DNA from: an uncultured Clostridia bacterium
GTDB taxonomy: Bacteria > Bacillota > Clostridia > Oscillospirales > CAG-272
Assembly (NCBI GenBank): GCA_945929845.1
Contig: CAMEON010000019.1
Span: 1-36,022, forward strand
Direction: 5' to 3'
DNA length: 36,022 nt
Positions 16,045 to 24,022 of this stretch are shown piece by piece. Below the pieces are notes generated by a model that was not told where the DNA came from, searched no databases, and was given only the letters and a program-made list of their open reading frames with translations. Positions within the stretch are counted from its first letter, which is position 1, and each line of letters begins with the position of its first letter. Position numbers and translations under genes: made by a program.

Positions 16045-18108
16045 TTATTTCTTCTCCTTCTCGTCCAGGTAGAACTGGGCATACACAGTGTTGGCGCTCT
16101 TGAATGTCTCGAAGTCCTTGTAGGCGCAATCATTACACTCGGTGAACTTCATCTCTGAGAAGTTGGCGTTGATGTAAGCCTTACCGGCGGCCAGATAGCT
16201 GTCGTACTTGTTGATCTTGGCCTTGGTGAAGATGGCATTGACATAGTAGGTGGAGGTCAGATTCTTCAACTGGGAGTTGGTCACAGTGGCACTCTTGTTG
16301 AAGATCAGGGGGATCACAGGCAGATCGTTCATCAGAAGAGACTCGGCTTCCCGGAGCTTGTCAGCCCGGGTGGCAATGTCCTTCTCGGCAAAGATGGCTT
16401 CGATCAGCTCGTTGTAGGCCTGATTGTCGTATCCGGTCATATGGGTGGGGATCTCATACTCACCGGGAGTGTCCATATCCATACCCATACCGGAGAATCC
16501 CTTGGCGAAGGGTGCCAGCATGGAGAAGGGATCCACCGAGGCGGCCACGCAGTCAAGCAGGATGGCCTCGTAGGTGCCATTCCGCAGATCCTCGGCATAC
16601 AGGTCATCACACAGATCCAGAGGCACGGAGTCGGTGTACTTGTAGTAGTCGTTGTTGGCGATGGTACCCCGCTTCTTCAGCTCCACATGGAAGCCCAACT
16701 CGTTCCAGGCTTTCACCACGGCTTCGGCAATGGCGGTGTGTACCTCATCGTAGGCGGCGTAGGTCAGGGTGAAGGAGTACTTGCCGGGGTTGATGCCGGC
16801 TTCGGACAGAAGCTGCTTGGCGGCAGACAGATCCGTCTTCAGGTACTGATACTCGGTCTTGCAGGCATCCCGGAACATAGTCTTGCGGCTGGCACCGGTT
16901 TCAAAGACGCCGGTGGGCACAAGGCCGGTAGCGGGATCTGCGTACACCACGGCGTCGGCCAACGCCTGACGATCAATGGCCATGGACAGTGCCTGACGCA
17001 CCTTTTCGTTGGCGAACAGGGCATAGCCCTCCTCACTGCCGTCGTCGATCATGGCGTTCTCATTGAGGTAGATGGAGTTGGTGGAAAGAGAGTTCTCAGA
17101 GACCTCCACGGCCTTTTGAATGGTCTCATCATTTCTCAGAGCCAGGGGCACATCGCCGATGTACAGAACCATGCCTTCCTTGTAGGCTTCAAGGAGCTGT
17201 TCATCGGTCAGGGAGCAGTCCACGCAGATCTTGTAGGGCTTGACGGTAACATCCAGTGCCTCTTCCTCGGCGGCTTCGCGGTAGTAGTACGCATTCCGCT
17301 CCAGCATGAAGTCGGTGATGACAGTCTCCCGGTAGGTTTTGGGATTGGACGCATCGCCGTACAGAATGTCCTCTCCCTCTTCCTCGTCGGTGGTCTTCTC
17401 ACTCCAGTAAATGTCCTCGTAGCTGACATCGGAAACTTCCTTCAGATTGACACGGGAGAGCTTGAAGGGGCCGCTGCACACCATGGTGCCTGCCTTCTTG
17501 GCCCAGTCATCGCTCTTGGCCACCACATCACTGCGGAGGGGAGCCAGTGCCACGGAAGTCAGGTTCAGAAGGAACTGGTCAATGTCCACGGACTCTTCAA
17601 AGCGGATCTCCACCAGGTCTGTCTCGGTGGCATAGATGCCCACATCGTCGATGGAGCAATCGCCTTCCTTGGCGGCACGGGCGTTCTTGATGTCAAACAG
17701 CAGGCAGGCGGCCTCATAGGAGGCATCTACCTCCAGAAGACGCTTCCAGGCGTACACCACATCATTGCCGGAGACAGCCGTACCGTCGGACCAGTAGGTC
17801 TGGCGAAGACGGAGGTTAAGGATATACTCCTCGGTGTTGGCATCCTCAGTGAACCAATACTTTTCCACAAGGGACTTCTTCACCTTGCCGTTTTTGTCCA
17901 GCGTGAACAGGGTGTCAAACAGCAGACCCACCACATGAGACAGAGCCTCATTCTGATAAGCCTTAGCCGGATCAAGGTCGTAGATATTATCGGTCAGGTA
18001 CATGGTGATGTACTGACCCTTGTCCTCCGAGTCCTTTTTGCTGCATCCGGCAAAACAGCCCATGACAGTCACAGCACAAAGAAGCAGGGCAACGATTCGC
18101 TTCATCAT
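16045..18108 (-). CDS. Peptide/nickel-type ABC transporter substrate-binding lipoprotein
   Basis: 687-residue family 5 (OppA/DppA type) solute-binding lipoprotein. The signal peptide ends in FAGC (Cys 22; Cys 18 is an alternative). Family features in order: the mature start with YDLDPAKAYQNEALSHVVGLLFDTL, then LRQTYWSDGTAVSGNDVVYAWKRL, then VRQALSMAIDRQALADAV, and a C-terminal lobe ending the periplasmic-type fold. It is longer than the usual 530-560 residues because of an acidic insertion around residues 235-300 (EKTTDEEEGEDILYGD). No permease or ATPase genes flank it, so it either uses a transporter encoded elsewhere or acts as a receptor. AGGAGG is 9 nt before the ATG. It has its own promoter and terminator, so it is monocistronic. 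Confidence 0.9.
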   Translation of the reverse strand: MMKRIVALLLCAVTVMGCFAGCSKKDSEDKGQYITMYLTDNIYDLDPAKAYQNEALSHVVGLLFDTLFTLDKNGKVKKSLVEKYWFTEDANTEEYILNLRLRQTYWSDGTAVSGNDVVYAWKRLLEVDASYEAACLLFDIKNARAAKEGDCSIDDVGIYATETDLVEIRFEESVDIDQFLLNLTSVALAPLRSDVVAKSDDWAKKAGTMVCSGPFKLSRVNLKEVSDVSYEDIYWSEKTTDEEEGEDILYGDASNPKTYRETVITDFMLERNAYYYREAAEEEALDVTVKPYKICVDCSLTDEQLLEAYKEGMVLYIGDVPLALRNDETIQKAVEVSENSLSTNSIYLNENAMIDDGSEEGYALFANEKVRQALSMAIDRQALADAVVYADPATGLVPTGVFETGASRKTMFRDACKTEYQYLKTDLSAAKQLLSEAGINPGKYSFTLTYAAYDEVHTAIAEAVVKAWNELGFHVELKKRGTIANNDYYKYTDSVPLDLCDDLYAEDLRNGTYEAILLDCVAASVDPFSMLAPFAKGFSGMGMDMDTPGEYEIPTHMTGYDNQAYNELIEAIFAEKDIATRADKLREAESLLMNDLPVIPLIFNKSATVTNSQLKNLTSTYYVNAIFTKAKINKYDSYLAAGKAYINANFSEMKFTECNDCAYKDFETFKSANTVYAQFYLDEKEKK

Positions 18109-18165
18109 TCGTTATTTCCTCCTCGTGGTGCGGGCACACGGCGGCCCGTACAGTTTTCTCACATC

Positions 18166-18194
18166 ATTATACCATACATTCCTGTTTGAATCAA
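18166..18194 (-). promoter_or_regulatory. Sigma-A promoter of the OppA-like gene
   Basis: Minus strand: TTGATT (18194-18189), 17-bp spacer, TGG then TATAAT (18171-18166), an extended -10. The rest of the 312-bp gap to gpr has an inverted repeat TTGCACA/TGTGCAA (18229-18235, 18254-18260) and no gene. A TATAAT at 18396 just before gpr lacks a sigma-A -35 box. Confidence 0.82.
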
Positions 18195-18420
18195 TAAGAG
18201 AATGCAGAGATTTTTCAGTTTCGGACAATTGCACAATGGCGGAGGCGGAAAACTGTGCAAAATGATGCTTCGGGAACCGCCGGGGAAGCTGTGTATGGAG
18301 ACAAATGTATAGCATAGCCCGGTCTGGCACAGAATATAAGGAAGCGAAGCCTGGGATATACCGGGCGACAACCGGATCGCCCCGCTACACGCCAGTATAA
18401 TGGATTAAGGAAGAGAAGCA

Positions 18421-19416
18421 ATGAGAATGAAAGAGATCGCATACAGGGAAGCCCGGGGGGCGGCGGGTGCCGCTTCCGGACAGGAGGCACTGCCTGCCGA
18501 TGCCATGGTGAATATGCACAATGCCCGGACGGATCTTGCTTGTGAGTCGGGGCGGGCGGTGGCAGAGAGTCACAGCCGGACGGAGACCGTGGGTGGCAGG
18601 CCGGTGACAGTCTCCCGGAGTCGGGAGGCGGACGGCGGGCGGTATGTGACCATCTCCTGCGGTGTCATCACCGAGCGGGACGGGGAGGATCTGACGCCGC
18701 TGGCCGCTGTGCTTGCCGGGGAATTGCAGGCACTGTCTGCCCTCATGCTGGGCAGGGCACCGGGGCCGGACACAAAGGTACTGGTGGCCGGGCTGGGCAA
18801 CGCGCACATCACCCCGGATGCGGTGGGGCCGGGAACCGTCAGCCGGATGACAGTGACCCGGCATCTGCGCACCTCCCACGGGGAGCTGTACCGGGCGTTG
18901 GGTTGCTGTGAGCTGTCCGCCCTCATGCCGGGCGTCCTGGGGCAAACAGGCATTGAGGCGGCGGAGCTGGTCAAGGAGGCGGCGGTGACGGTGGGAGCGG
19001 ATCTGGTGGTGGCGGTGGATGCGCTGGCGGCACGAAGCTGTGAGCGGTTGGCCTCCACGGTGCAGCTGTCCGACAGGGGCGTGGCCCCCGGAGCCGGGAT
19101 CGGAAACCGCCGGCTGGGGCTTGACCGGGAGACGGTGGGCTGTCCCGTGCTGGCTTTGGGCGTGCCAACCGTGGTGGATTCCTCCACGCTGGTGTGGGAT
19201 GCGCTGGAAAAGGCGGGGATCGGGGCGGATGGTGTGGATCCGGCACTCCACCGGGTGCTGGAGACAGGCCGACGGTTCATTGTGTCCCCCCGGGACTGCG
19301 ACCGGGTGGTTCGTCTGACCTGCGCACTGTTGGCTCGGGCGCTGGACATGGCCTTCGGGGTGGAAATGCAACCGCCGGAGGCAGGAAACGGAGGGAACGC
19401 CGGGGGGACTTTCTGA
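18421..19416 (+). CDS. gpr: Spore germination protease GPR
   Basis: 331-residue GPR endopeptidase, which degrades small acid-soluble proteins during spore germination; it is made in the forespore as a zymogen. The catalytic Asp pair known from the Bacillus megaterium enzyme is seen at D133 (ITPDAVGP) and D200 (VAVDALAARS). Other family blocks are RTDLACESG near the N-terminus, GLGNAHITPD, and a PGAGIGNRRLGL segment followed by VLALGVPTVVD. The start at 18421 has GGAAGAG upstream; ATG 18427 is an alternative. Its last dozen codons (after about 19381) coincide with family 1 repeat copy D. Forespore expression (sigma-G) is expected from the family, but I could not identify a convincing sigma-G promoter. 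It indicates a spore-forming lineage. Confidence 0.92.
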   Translation: MRMKEIAYREARGAAGAASGQEALPADAMVNMHNARTDLACESGRAVAESHSRTETVGGRPVTVSRSREADGGRYVTISCGVITERDGEDLTPLAAVLAGELQALSALMLGRAPGPDTKVLVAGLGNAHITPDAVGPGTVSRMTVTRHLRTSHGELYRALGCCELSALMPGVLGQTGIEAAELVKEAAVTVGADLVVAVDALAARSCERLASTVQLSDRGVAPGAGIGNRRLGLDRETVGCPVLALGVPTVVDSSTLVWDALEKAGIGADGVDPALHRVLETGRRFIVSPRDCDRVVRLTCALLARALDMAFGVEMQPPEAGNGGNAGGTF

Positions 19417-19510
19417 AGACAGCACTTGCACGGTGCGCACGCAAGTGCAGGAAGCTTGCCATACGGCAAACCTCGACCCCCCGACCCCTTCAAAGACTTT
19501 CAAAACAGGC
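19382..19510 (+). repeat. Family 1 interspersed repeat, copy D (left half)
   Basis: Homologous to the left half of copies B and F, starting near 19382 inside gpr and ending after CTTTCAAAACAGGC. It holds a diverged long cassette: stem GCACTTGC (19422-19429) with GCAAGTGC (19441-19448), and a partly decayed second hairpin around loop ATAC. The right half with the TGAACTGTAAC end is missing. Confidence 0.72.
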
Positions 19511-19535
19511 AGGCATGAAACGGAATCGCATAAAA

Positions 19536-19573
19536 GGAAAAGGGGATTCTCATGGACAGAGAATCCCTTTTCC
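19536..19573. terminator. Bidirectional terminator between gpr and the S24 regulator
   Basis: Arms 19536-19551 and 19559-19573 pair over about 15 bp with one bulge (GGAAAAGGGGATTCTC against GAGAATCCCTTTTCC). On the minus strand it is followed by TTTTATGC. It serves the converging gpr and XRE/S24 genes. Confidence 0.82.
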
Positions 19574-19656
19574 GGCTCTTCAGGTGTATGCGGTACATCC
19601 CCTATGGATCCGCCGATGGATCGGTGCAGAGGCCGACTGCCGGACAGGCCGAACGC

Positions 19657-20631
19657 TCACTTCTTCTTCAGCTTCCCGACCACCCGGCCACAGCAGGTGA
19701 CAGAGGAGAAGTCCTTGAGCAGGATGGGCGCATACTGTTCGTTGAGGGAGATCAGGCGGTCTCCGCCGTACTTCTTGAAGTAGCCGGAGCCGTCCAGCAC
19801 GAAGATGCCCAGCTCTCCCTCCTCCACGGACTCGGCGGTCTGGACGAGCAGCACATCGCCGGAGCGATACCGCGGCTCCATGCTGTTGCCGGAGATACGC
19901 AGGGCATAGTCAGCCTCCATGGTGCGGGGACTGTCGGGGATGGTAATATCGGTGTGGCTCTGGCTGTTTTCGGACAGGAATTCACCTACACCGGCGGAGA
20001 CTGGCAGGTCGTACATGGGGATCCGACGGCGGCGCAATCCGGCAGGCAGATCGTCCGACCGCCTGTCCATGGGCAGGATGTGGCTGTTGCTGTCCGGGAG
20101 AGGATACACCGAGGAGGCGGGGTACCCTTCCATGCTGGCCAGGTCAGCGTTGGACTCGGCGAAGGATGCCGGTCTGCCCTGGGGAGCCGTCTCGGCGGCC
20201 TCGGACAGGATGGCAGCGGTGTGGGCTGGCCTTCTGGCACGGGCACTGCGGTTCCTGGCCGCATCGTGGAGCATGAGAGCCTCGGCGGCCTTTTGCTGTG
20301 CCACACGATCCCGCTCCTTTTCCACGACCGTAAAGGTCAGCGCACGGCCATAGGTGTCCAGCAGGCGGTAGCCCTCCACCAGATCCATCTCTTCCGGAGT
20401 CAGCGTATAATTGTTGGTGTTTTCCGGTACCCCGGTGATCATCCAATCCAGGGAACAGCCCAAAGCCTGGCTGATGGCGATGATGTTTGTCAGCTTGGGC
20501 GAATCATTGATGCCGGCCAACAGTTTGGACAATGTACCCAGAGGGATGCCAGTCATCTCGGACAGCTTATCATTGGTGATCTTCCGTTCACTTTTCAGCT
20601 TTTTGATTCTCTCAAGATAGGTTTCTTCCAT
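19657..20631 (-). CDS. XRE-family regulator with S24 (LexA-like) peptidase domain
   Basis: 324-residue repressor of the CI/LexA type. Residues about 5-60 form an XRE helix-turn-helix (ITNDKLSEMTGIPLGTLSKLL). A long variable linker (about 90-200) is rich in Ala, Arg and Ser. The C-terminal S24 domain has the cleavage-site-like Ala-Gly at 213-214 (PVSAGVGEFL), the catalytic Ser 250 in GNSMEP and the Lys at 286/287 in GYFKKYGG. DNA damage or RecA-stimulated self-cleavage is inferred from the family. The ATG at 20631 has GGAGG 7 nt upstream; the longer open frame upstream runs through the promoter and is rejected. It may be a host SOS-type regulator or a prophage remnant; no phage genes are nearby. 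It is divergent from rarA, a replication-stress gene. Confidence 0.9.
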   Translation of the reverse strand: MEETYLERIKKLKSERKITNDKLSEMTGIPLGTLSKLLAGINDSPKLTNIIAISQALGCSLDWMITGVPENTNNYTLTPEEMDLVEGYRLLDTYGRALTFTVVEKERDRVAQQKAAEALMLHDAARNRSARARRPAHTAAILSEAAETAPQGRPASFAESNADLASMEGYPASSVYPLPDSNSHILPMDRRSDDLPAGLRRRRIPMYDLPVSAGVGEFLSENSQSHTDITIPDSPRTMEADYALRISGNSMEPRYRSGDVLLVQTAESVEEGELGIFVLDGSGYFKKYGGDRLISLNEQYAPILLKDFSSVTCCGRVVGKLKKK

Positions 20632-20662
20632 GGTACGCCTCCGGAATTCTTTGATTGGAATT

Positions 20663-20691
20663 ATTATATCATAAAAAATCCGTTTTGTAAA
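20663..20691 (-). promoter_or_regulatory. Sigma-A promoter of the S24 regulator
   Basis: Minus strand: TTTACA (20691-20686), 17-bp spacer, TGA then TATAAT (20668-20663). Confidence 0.8.
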
Positions 20692-20731
20692 TAGCTTTGA
20701 CAAAAAAATTCCGAAAAAGATTCAATTTTAG

Positions 20732-20979
20732 GCTACGGTTCAGGCAGGGTACGGGAGAACGCCTGGGGGCTTCTTGTAAGAAGCCCCCAGACCCCCAAGA
20801 ACTTTTATAACATGTATATATTCATGTTCCATGCGGCGTTTAATGGTATTTTTGTTATAATTATCCTAGGGGAGCCAGCGTTACTGCTACCCGAAATAGC
20901 AAAAACGCCTTCGCGGGGACCCCTGACCCCGCTCTACGATGGAAAAGAGAGCGCACGGCGGGGGTAGGTGAACTGTAAC
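20732..20979 (+). repeat. Family 1 interspersed repeat, copy E
   Basis: Left end GCTACGGTTCA (20732-20742), right end TGAACTGTAAC (20969-20979). It has the short hairpin at 20763-20790 (13-bp perfect stem, loop GT) and the GCGGGG/CCCCGC block. It sits between the divergent promoters of the S24 regulator and rarA. Confidence 0.87.
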
Positions 20980-21002
20980 CAATCATAAGCTGCGTTTCAG
21001 CC

Positions 21003-21032
21003 AGAGTCCAGCCCCTGGAAACTTTCAAAACA
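21003..21032 (+). repeat. Possible family 1 core fragment before the rarA promoter
   Basis: AGTCCAGCCCCTGGAAACTT then TCAAAACA resembles the family core (CCAAGAACTTTCAAAACA). It ends exactly where the rarA -35 box begins. The match is short. Confidence 0.4.
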
Positions 21033-21061
21033 TTGACAAAGGCGGAAAGGTGTGATATAAT
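21033..21061 (+). promoter_or_regulatory. Consensus sigma-A promoter of rarA
   Basis: TTGACA (21033-21038), 17-bp spacer, TGA then TATAAT (21056-21061): full consensus plus extended -10. Confidence 0.92.
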
Positions 21062-21102
21062 GGGAGAGAAATATAAGAAGGATGAAAGTCGGAGGTGGGC
21101 AG

Positions 21103-22338
21103 ATGATACAGGCACCGCTGGCGGATGCGATCCGCCCCAGAACAATGGACGAGATCGTGGGGCAACCCCACCTGTTCGGAAAGAACGGGGTATTGCGCCG
21201 CATGGTAGAGGCCGGGCGGCTGACCAACATGATCTTTTTCGGCCCTCCGGGAACCGGAAAGACAACGGCGGCCTCCGTCATAGCCGCCGCCTCAGGCATG
21301 GAGTTCCGCAGGCTCAACGCCACCACCGCCTCCCTGTCGGATGTCAAGGACATTCTGACCCAGACCGGCGGGGCTTTCGGTGCTTCGGGCATTCTTTTGT
21401 ACCTGGACGAGATACAGTACTTCAACCGCAAGCAACAGCAATCCCTCTTGGAGCACATGGAGGATGGCCGCATCACCCTCATCGCCTCCACCACGGAGAA
21501 TCCCCATTTCTATGTGTACAACGCCCTCATTTCCCGCTCCTCCCTGTTTGAGTTCAAGCCGGTGCGCCCGGCAGACTGCCTGATCATGCTCCACAGGGCA
21601 CTGGATCATCTGAACCGGCAGGGCGGCACCTCCACGACCCTGCCGGAAAAGGTGGGACTGGCACTGGCGGAGGGAGCCGGCGGCGATGTGAGACGGGCGG
21701 TGGGCCTCTTGGAGAACGCATACTTCGCCGCCGGTTTTGAACCGGGGGCCGAGATCACCGAGGCATGCGTGAAGGCCTTTGACGCAGGGGTGGACAACTT
21801 CAGCGACGATGTCCACTATGACCTGCTGGGCTGTCTGCAAAAGTCCATCCGTGGCTCCGACCCGGACGCCACCGCCTTCTATGTGGCCAAAATGCTGGCG
21901 GTGGGAGATATGTTCTCCCTTTGCCGCCGCTTGCAGGTCATTGCCAGCGAGGACATCGGCCTGGCCTACCCCCAGGCGGCGGCGGTGGTGCGGGCCTGCT
22001 GTGAGTCCGCCCGGGAGCTGGGTATGCCGGAGGCGGGGATCCCCCTCATCCATGCGGCTCTGCTCCTGGCTACCGCCCCCAAGTCCAACTCTGCCAATGC
22101 CGCCCTGGAGGCGGCCATGCAGGATGTGGAGGCAGGGAAGGGTGCCCGCATCCCCCTGCACCTGCAAAGCCCGCTGTTCAAGGGCTATAAGTACCCCCAC
22201 GATTACGAGAATCACTATGTGGAACAGCAGTACCTGCCGGATGACCTGCTGGGTCGGCAGTACTACACCCCCGGCCCCAACAAGACCGAACAGGCCGCCG
22301 CCACATACTGGAACGCCATCAAGGGCGAGAAGAAGTAG
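21103..22338 (+). CDS. rarA: Replication-associated recombination protein A (AAA+ ATPase)
   Basis: 411-residue AAA+ ATPase of the RarA/MgsA/WRNIP1 family, related to clamp-loader subunits and acting at stalled replication forks. The start region ADAIRPRTMDEIVGQPHLFG is typical. Walker A GPPGTGKT is at 47-54, Walker B LDEIQ at about 101-105, and sensor 1 in IASTTENP. The C-terminal tetramerisation and MgsA domain includes SIRGSDPDATAFYVAKML and SEDIGLAYPQA, and ends with KGYKYPHDYENHYVEQQYLP, as in other members. The ATG at 21103 has GGAGG 7 nt upstream; ATG 21082 is in frame but lacks a properly spaced site. Its promoter matches full consensus, so expression should be constitutive unless repressed. 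Confidence 0.95.
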   Translation: MIQAPLADAIRPRTMDEIVGQPHLFGKNGVLRRMVEAGRLTNMIFFGPPGTGKTTAASVIAAASGMEFRRLNATTASLSDVKDILTQTGGAFGASGILLYLDEIQYFNRKQQQSLLEHMEDGRITLIASTTENPHFYVYNALISRSSLFEFKPVRPADCLIMLHRALDHLNRQGGTSTTLPEKVGLALAEGAGGDVRRAVGLLENAYFAAGFEPGAEITEACVKAFDAGVDNFSDDVHYDLLGCLQKSIRGSDPDATAFYVAKMLAVGDMFSLCRRLQVIASEDIGLAYPQAAAVVRACCESARELGMPEAGIPLIHAALLLATAPKSNSANAALEAAMQDVEAGKGARIPLHLQSPLFKGYKYPHDYENHYVEQQYLPDDLLGRQYYTPGPNKTEQAAATYWNAIKGEKK

Positions 22339-22383
22339 GGGCGCAACCTGTACACATTTCACTGGGCACAGACAGAAAAAGGA

Positions 22384-22455
22384 CAGAGGAAGGCCGCAAC
22401 CCGCATACGACAGCCAACAGGCTACAGCACACAGCCCGCAGGCGGTCTTCCTCTG
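22384..22455. terminator. Long-stem terminator-like hairpin between rarA and DUF378 gene
   Basis: Arms 22384-22397 and 22442-22455 pair over 14 positions with one G-T wobble (CAGAGGAAGGCCGC against GCGGTCTTCCTCTG). The 44-nt loop contains a small AGCC/GGCT hairpin. There is no U-run. It lies between convergent genes. Confidence 0.5.
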
Positions 22456-22464
22456 CACCCTTCC

Positions 22465-22686
22465 TTACTGGGGATCCTCCAGCTCGTCAAAGGTTTCTCT
22501 GGTGCGGAACAGAAGGGAAATGCACCAGACACCTGCCAGAGCGACGACGGTATAAATGATCCTTGCCAGAAGGGAAGCCGAACCACCGCAGATCCAGGCT
22601 ACGATGTCAAACTGGAAAAGGCCGATGCTCCCCCAGTTCAGTGCGCCGATGATGGACAGGATCAGGGCAATACGATCCATGATCAT
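22465..22686 (-). CDS. DUF378 family small membrane protein
   Basis: 73-residue membrane protein with the DUF378 signature (MDRIALILSIIGALNWGSIGLFQFD) and two transmembrane helices (about residues 5-27 and 40-62), ending in a short charged tail. Function unknown for the family. I chose the ATG at 22686 (Met-Ile-Met-Asp-Arg-Ile), with AAAGGA about 13 nt upstream; Met 3 is the alternative. The open frame extends upstream but that part is not conserved-looking. Confidence 0.85.
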   Translation of the reverse strand: MIMDRIALILSIIGALNWGSIGLFQFDIVAWICGGSASLLARIIYTVVALAGVWCISLLFRTRETFDELEDPQ

Positions 22687-22875
22687 AGGATGAAACCAGT
22701 CCTTTCTGCGTCCGTCTGTAGGCAGACGCGGGTCTGGGCGGGCCATGCGCACGGTTCCGCACCGGAACGGAAGCACTGGCGGGAACGGATCAGAAAGACA
22801 GACATGGCCGTCCGAGAGTAGTGTGGCGTTTTGGGAGCGTTTTTATGTATACATGCGTATGACGGTTATCTGTTG
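22687..22875. other. Gene-free region rich in small inverted repeats
   Basis: No gene seen. It contains CGTCTG/CAGACG (22713-22728, loop TAGG), GTTCCG/CGGAAC (22754-22768, loop CAC) and the palindrome ATGTATACAT (22845-22854). No promoter with good boxes was found for the DUF378 gene. The two hairpins would fall in its leader on the minus strand. Confidence 0.4.
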
Positions 22876-23042
22876 TAAAGGAACCGCTGATTGATTCGGC
22901 GGCACATCTTCGGCACATCTTTTCCCGCCTGCTTCTTGCCGAAAAACTCGATGTACATCCAGTACATCTTGAGTTTTTCGCAATCGCAGACGAAAAAATC
23001 TGTACCGAATCCGTACCACCTCATTCAATCAGCGTTTCCTAA
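22876..23042 (+). repeat. Family 2 repeat, full copy 1
   Basis: About 167 bp, from TAAAGGAACCGCTGATTGAT to TCAATCAGCGTTTCCTAAA. The ends are inverted repeats of about 15 bp. The reverse complement of 24023-24190 is nearly identical over the full length. No protein is encoded. An internal inverted repeat (AAAAACTCGATGTACATC against its near-complement GATGTACTTGAGTTTTT-type arm) would fold into a long hairpin. Confidence 0.9.
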
Positions 23043-23054
23043 AATTTTTTGACT

Positions 23055-23098
23055 CGGATCGCCGGACGCACAAGACCCGGGAAGGGAAGGGCGATCCG
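23055..23098 (+). promoter_or_regulatory. Leader hairpin before the first paralogous membrane gene
   Basis: CGGATCGCC (23055-23063) and GGCGATCCG (23090-23098) are perfect 9-bp complements. They lie between family 2 copy 1 and the ribosome-binding site AGGAGG at 23111-23116. No promoter is visible between the repeat and the gene, so the promoter may be upstream of or within the repeat. Confidence 0.45.
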
Positions 23099-23124
23099 GG
23101 GAGGTATGTAAGGAGGTGTACAGA

Positions 23125-23853
23125 ATGACAGAATTTCTTCAGAAAGCGGCGGATTTTGTGGCACAGCATGTGTTGGCCGGGGGTCTTGGCTGGCTGACCG
23201 ATAAACTGATTATTTCCCGCATACTACCTCCATTGGTGGTTGTGCTTTTCCTTTTGGGCTGGGTGATGATGTCGGCGACTTTGTGGCGGATGGCGAAGGC
23301 GTCCGGCCTGTCCCACGGGTGGACGGCCTGCCTGCCGGTGGGACAGGCTCGTATGCTGGGCCGCCTGTCGGATGCCTGTGTGGCGGCGAGCGGCGGACCG
23401 TTGCCGGCAGAGCCGGAGCAGATCCACCGGCATACCCGCCGCCTGACCGCCTGGTCGGTGGTGCTGACGGTGGTACTTGTTCTGTGCATGCTGATTCTCA
23501 GCTGGTCTCAGAAGGAGGTTGCGGGGATCTACCTGGACTACTTGTCCGAGCAGGAGGGAGAAGTGTCAACCGGGGGCGGGGTGGCACTTGCTATCGGCTT
23601 CATGGCATTGCTTGCCGTGGCATGCCTTATTGCCGCGATACTGATCGGCGTGGTGGCTCTATTTGGCCTGATCCTGCACATCCTGCAAAGCGAGGCACTG
23701 TGGCCGTTGTTCAAGGCACGCAGTCCCCGGTATGCTGTGCTCTTTGAGATACTGACTGTATTCTGCTTCCCGCTGGGAGCGGCCATCCTGCTGTGCCTCA
23801 CCTTTGTCCACACCCAGCCCTCGGACACGCTCGGAGTGGAAGATGGCGGATAA
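23125..23853 (+). CDS. Multi-pass membrane protein, paralogue 1
   Basis: 242-residue protein of unknown function with about four transmembrane segments (roughly residues 33-53, 110-132, 150-180 and 205-230). Between the first two helices lies a cytoplasmic-looking segment WRMAKASGLSHGWTACLPVG, and near the end SEALWPLFKARSPRYAVLFE. The same two blocks, in the same order, occur in the gene at 24227, so the two are paralogues. The ATG at 23125 has AGGAGG 8 nt upstream; a GTG at 23116 would overlap that site. The stop codon TAA is part of a 7-bp tandem repeat. Confidence 0.8.
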   Translation: MTEFLQKAADFVAQHVLAGGLGWLTDKLIISRILPPLVVVLFLLGWVMMSATLWRMAKASGLSHGWTACLPVGQARMLGRLSDACVAASGGPLPAEPEQIHRHTRRLTAWSVVLTVVLVLCMLILSWSQKEVAGIYLDYLSEQEGEVSTGGGVALAIGFMALLAVACLIAAILIGVVALFGLILHILQSEALWPLFKARSPRYAVLFEILTVFCFPLGAAILLCLTFVHTQPSDTLGVEDGG

Positions 23854-23890
23854 CAGATAACAGATAACAGATAACAGATAGCAGATAACA
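23849..23890 (+). repeat. 7-bp tandem repeat at the stop codon
   Basis: Six units of GATAACA (fifth unit GATAGCA). The first unit contains the TAA stop codon of the preceding gene. Confidence 0.92.
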
Positions 23891-23912
23891 ACCAAAGATA
23901 AAGTAAAAATTA

Positions 23913-23941
23913 TTGACAAATATGTACTGCCATGATATAAT
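23913..23941 (+). promoter_or_regulatory. Perfect consensus sigma-A promoter
   Basis: TTGACA (23913-23918), 17-bp spacer, TGA then TATAAT (23936-23941). It faces the gene at 24227 and would give a leader of about 280 nt containing a candidate structured segment and family 2 copy 2. Confidence 0.93.
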
Positions 23942-23947
23942 GTAGGC

Positions 23948-24022
23948 GCAAGATGGCACAGAGGGGTGGCGTGAGACACCGGCGGGCACAATCCCAACGC
24001 AGGGGGAACCGAACCTCTGACT
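23948..24022 (+). ncRNA. Candidate structured leader of unknown class
   Basis: Directly after the promoter. CAGAGG (23959-23964) can pair with CCTCTG (24014-24019) and encloses GGTG/CACC (23965-23968, 23977-23980) and GGG/CCC helices, which gives a multi-branched fold. I compared it by eye with common riboswitch cores (TPP, SAM, cobalamin, c-di-GMP, ykkC, ZTP, T-box) and found no match. It could also be just an untranslated leader. Confidence 0.3.

Noticed and set aside
18396-18401. TATAAT before gpr as a sigma-A promoter
   Set aside because: No -35 box at 16-18 bp; gpr is normally read by forespore sigma factors, and no clear sigma-G boxes could be named either.
19657-20631. S24 regulator as evidence of a prophage
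   Set aside because: The neighbours are gpr and rarA; no integrase, structural or lysis genes are present.
20632-20703. Longer N-terminus for the S24 regulator
   Set aside because: The extra codons overlap the promoter, and the ATG at 20631 has a good ribosome-binding site directly before the HTH domain.
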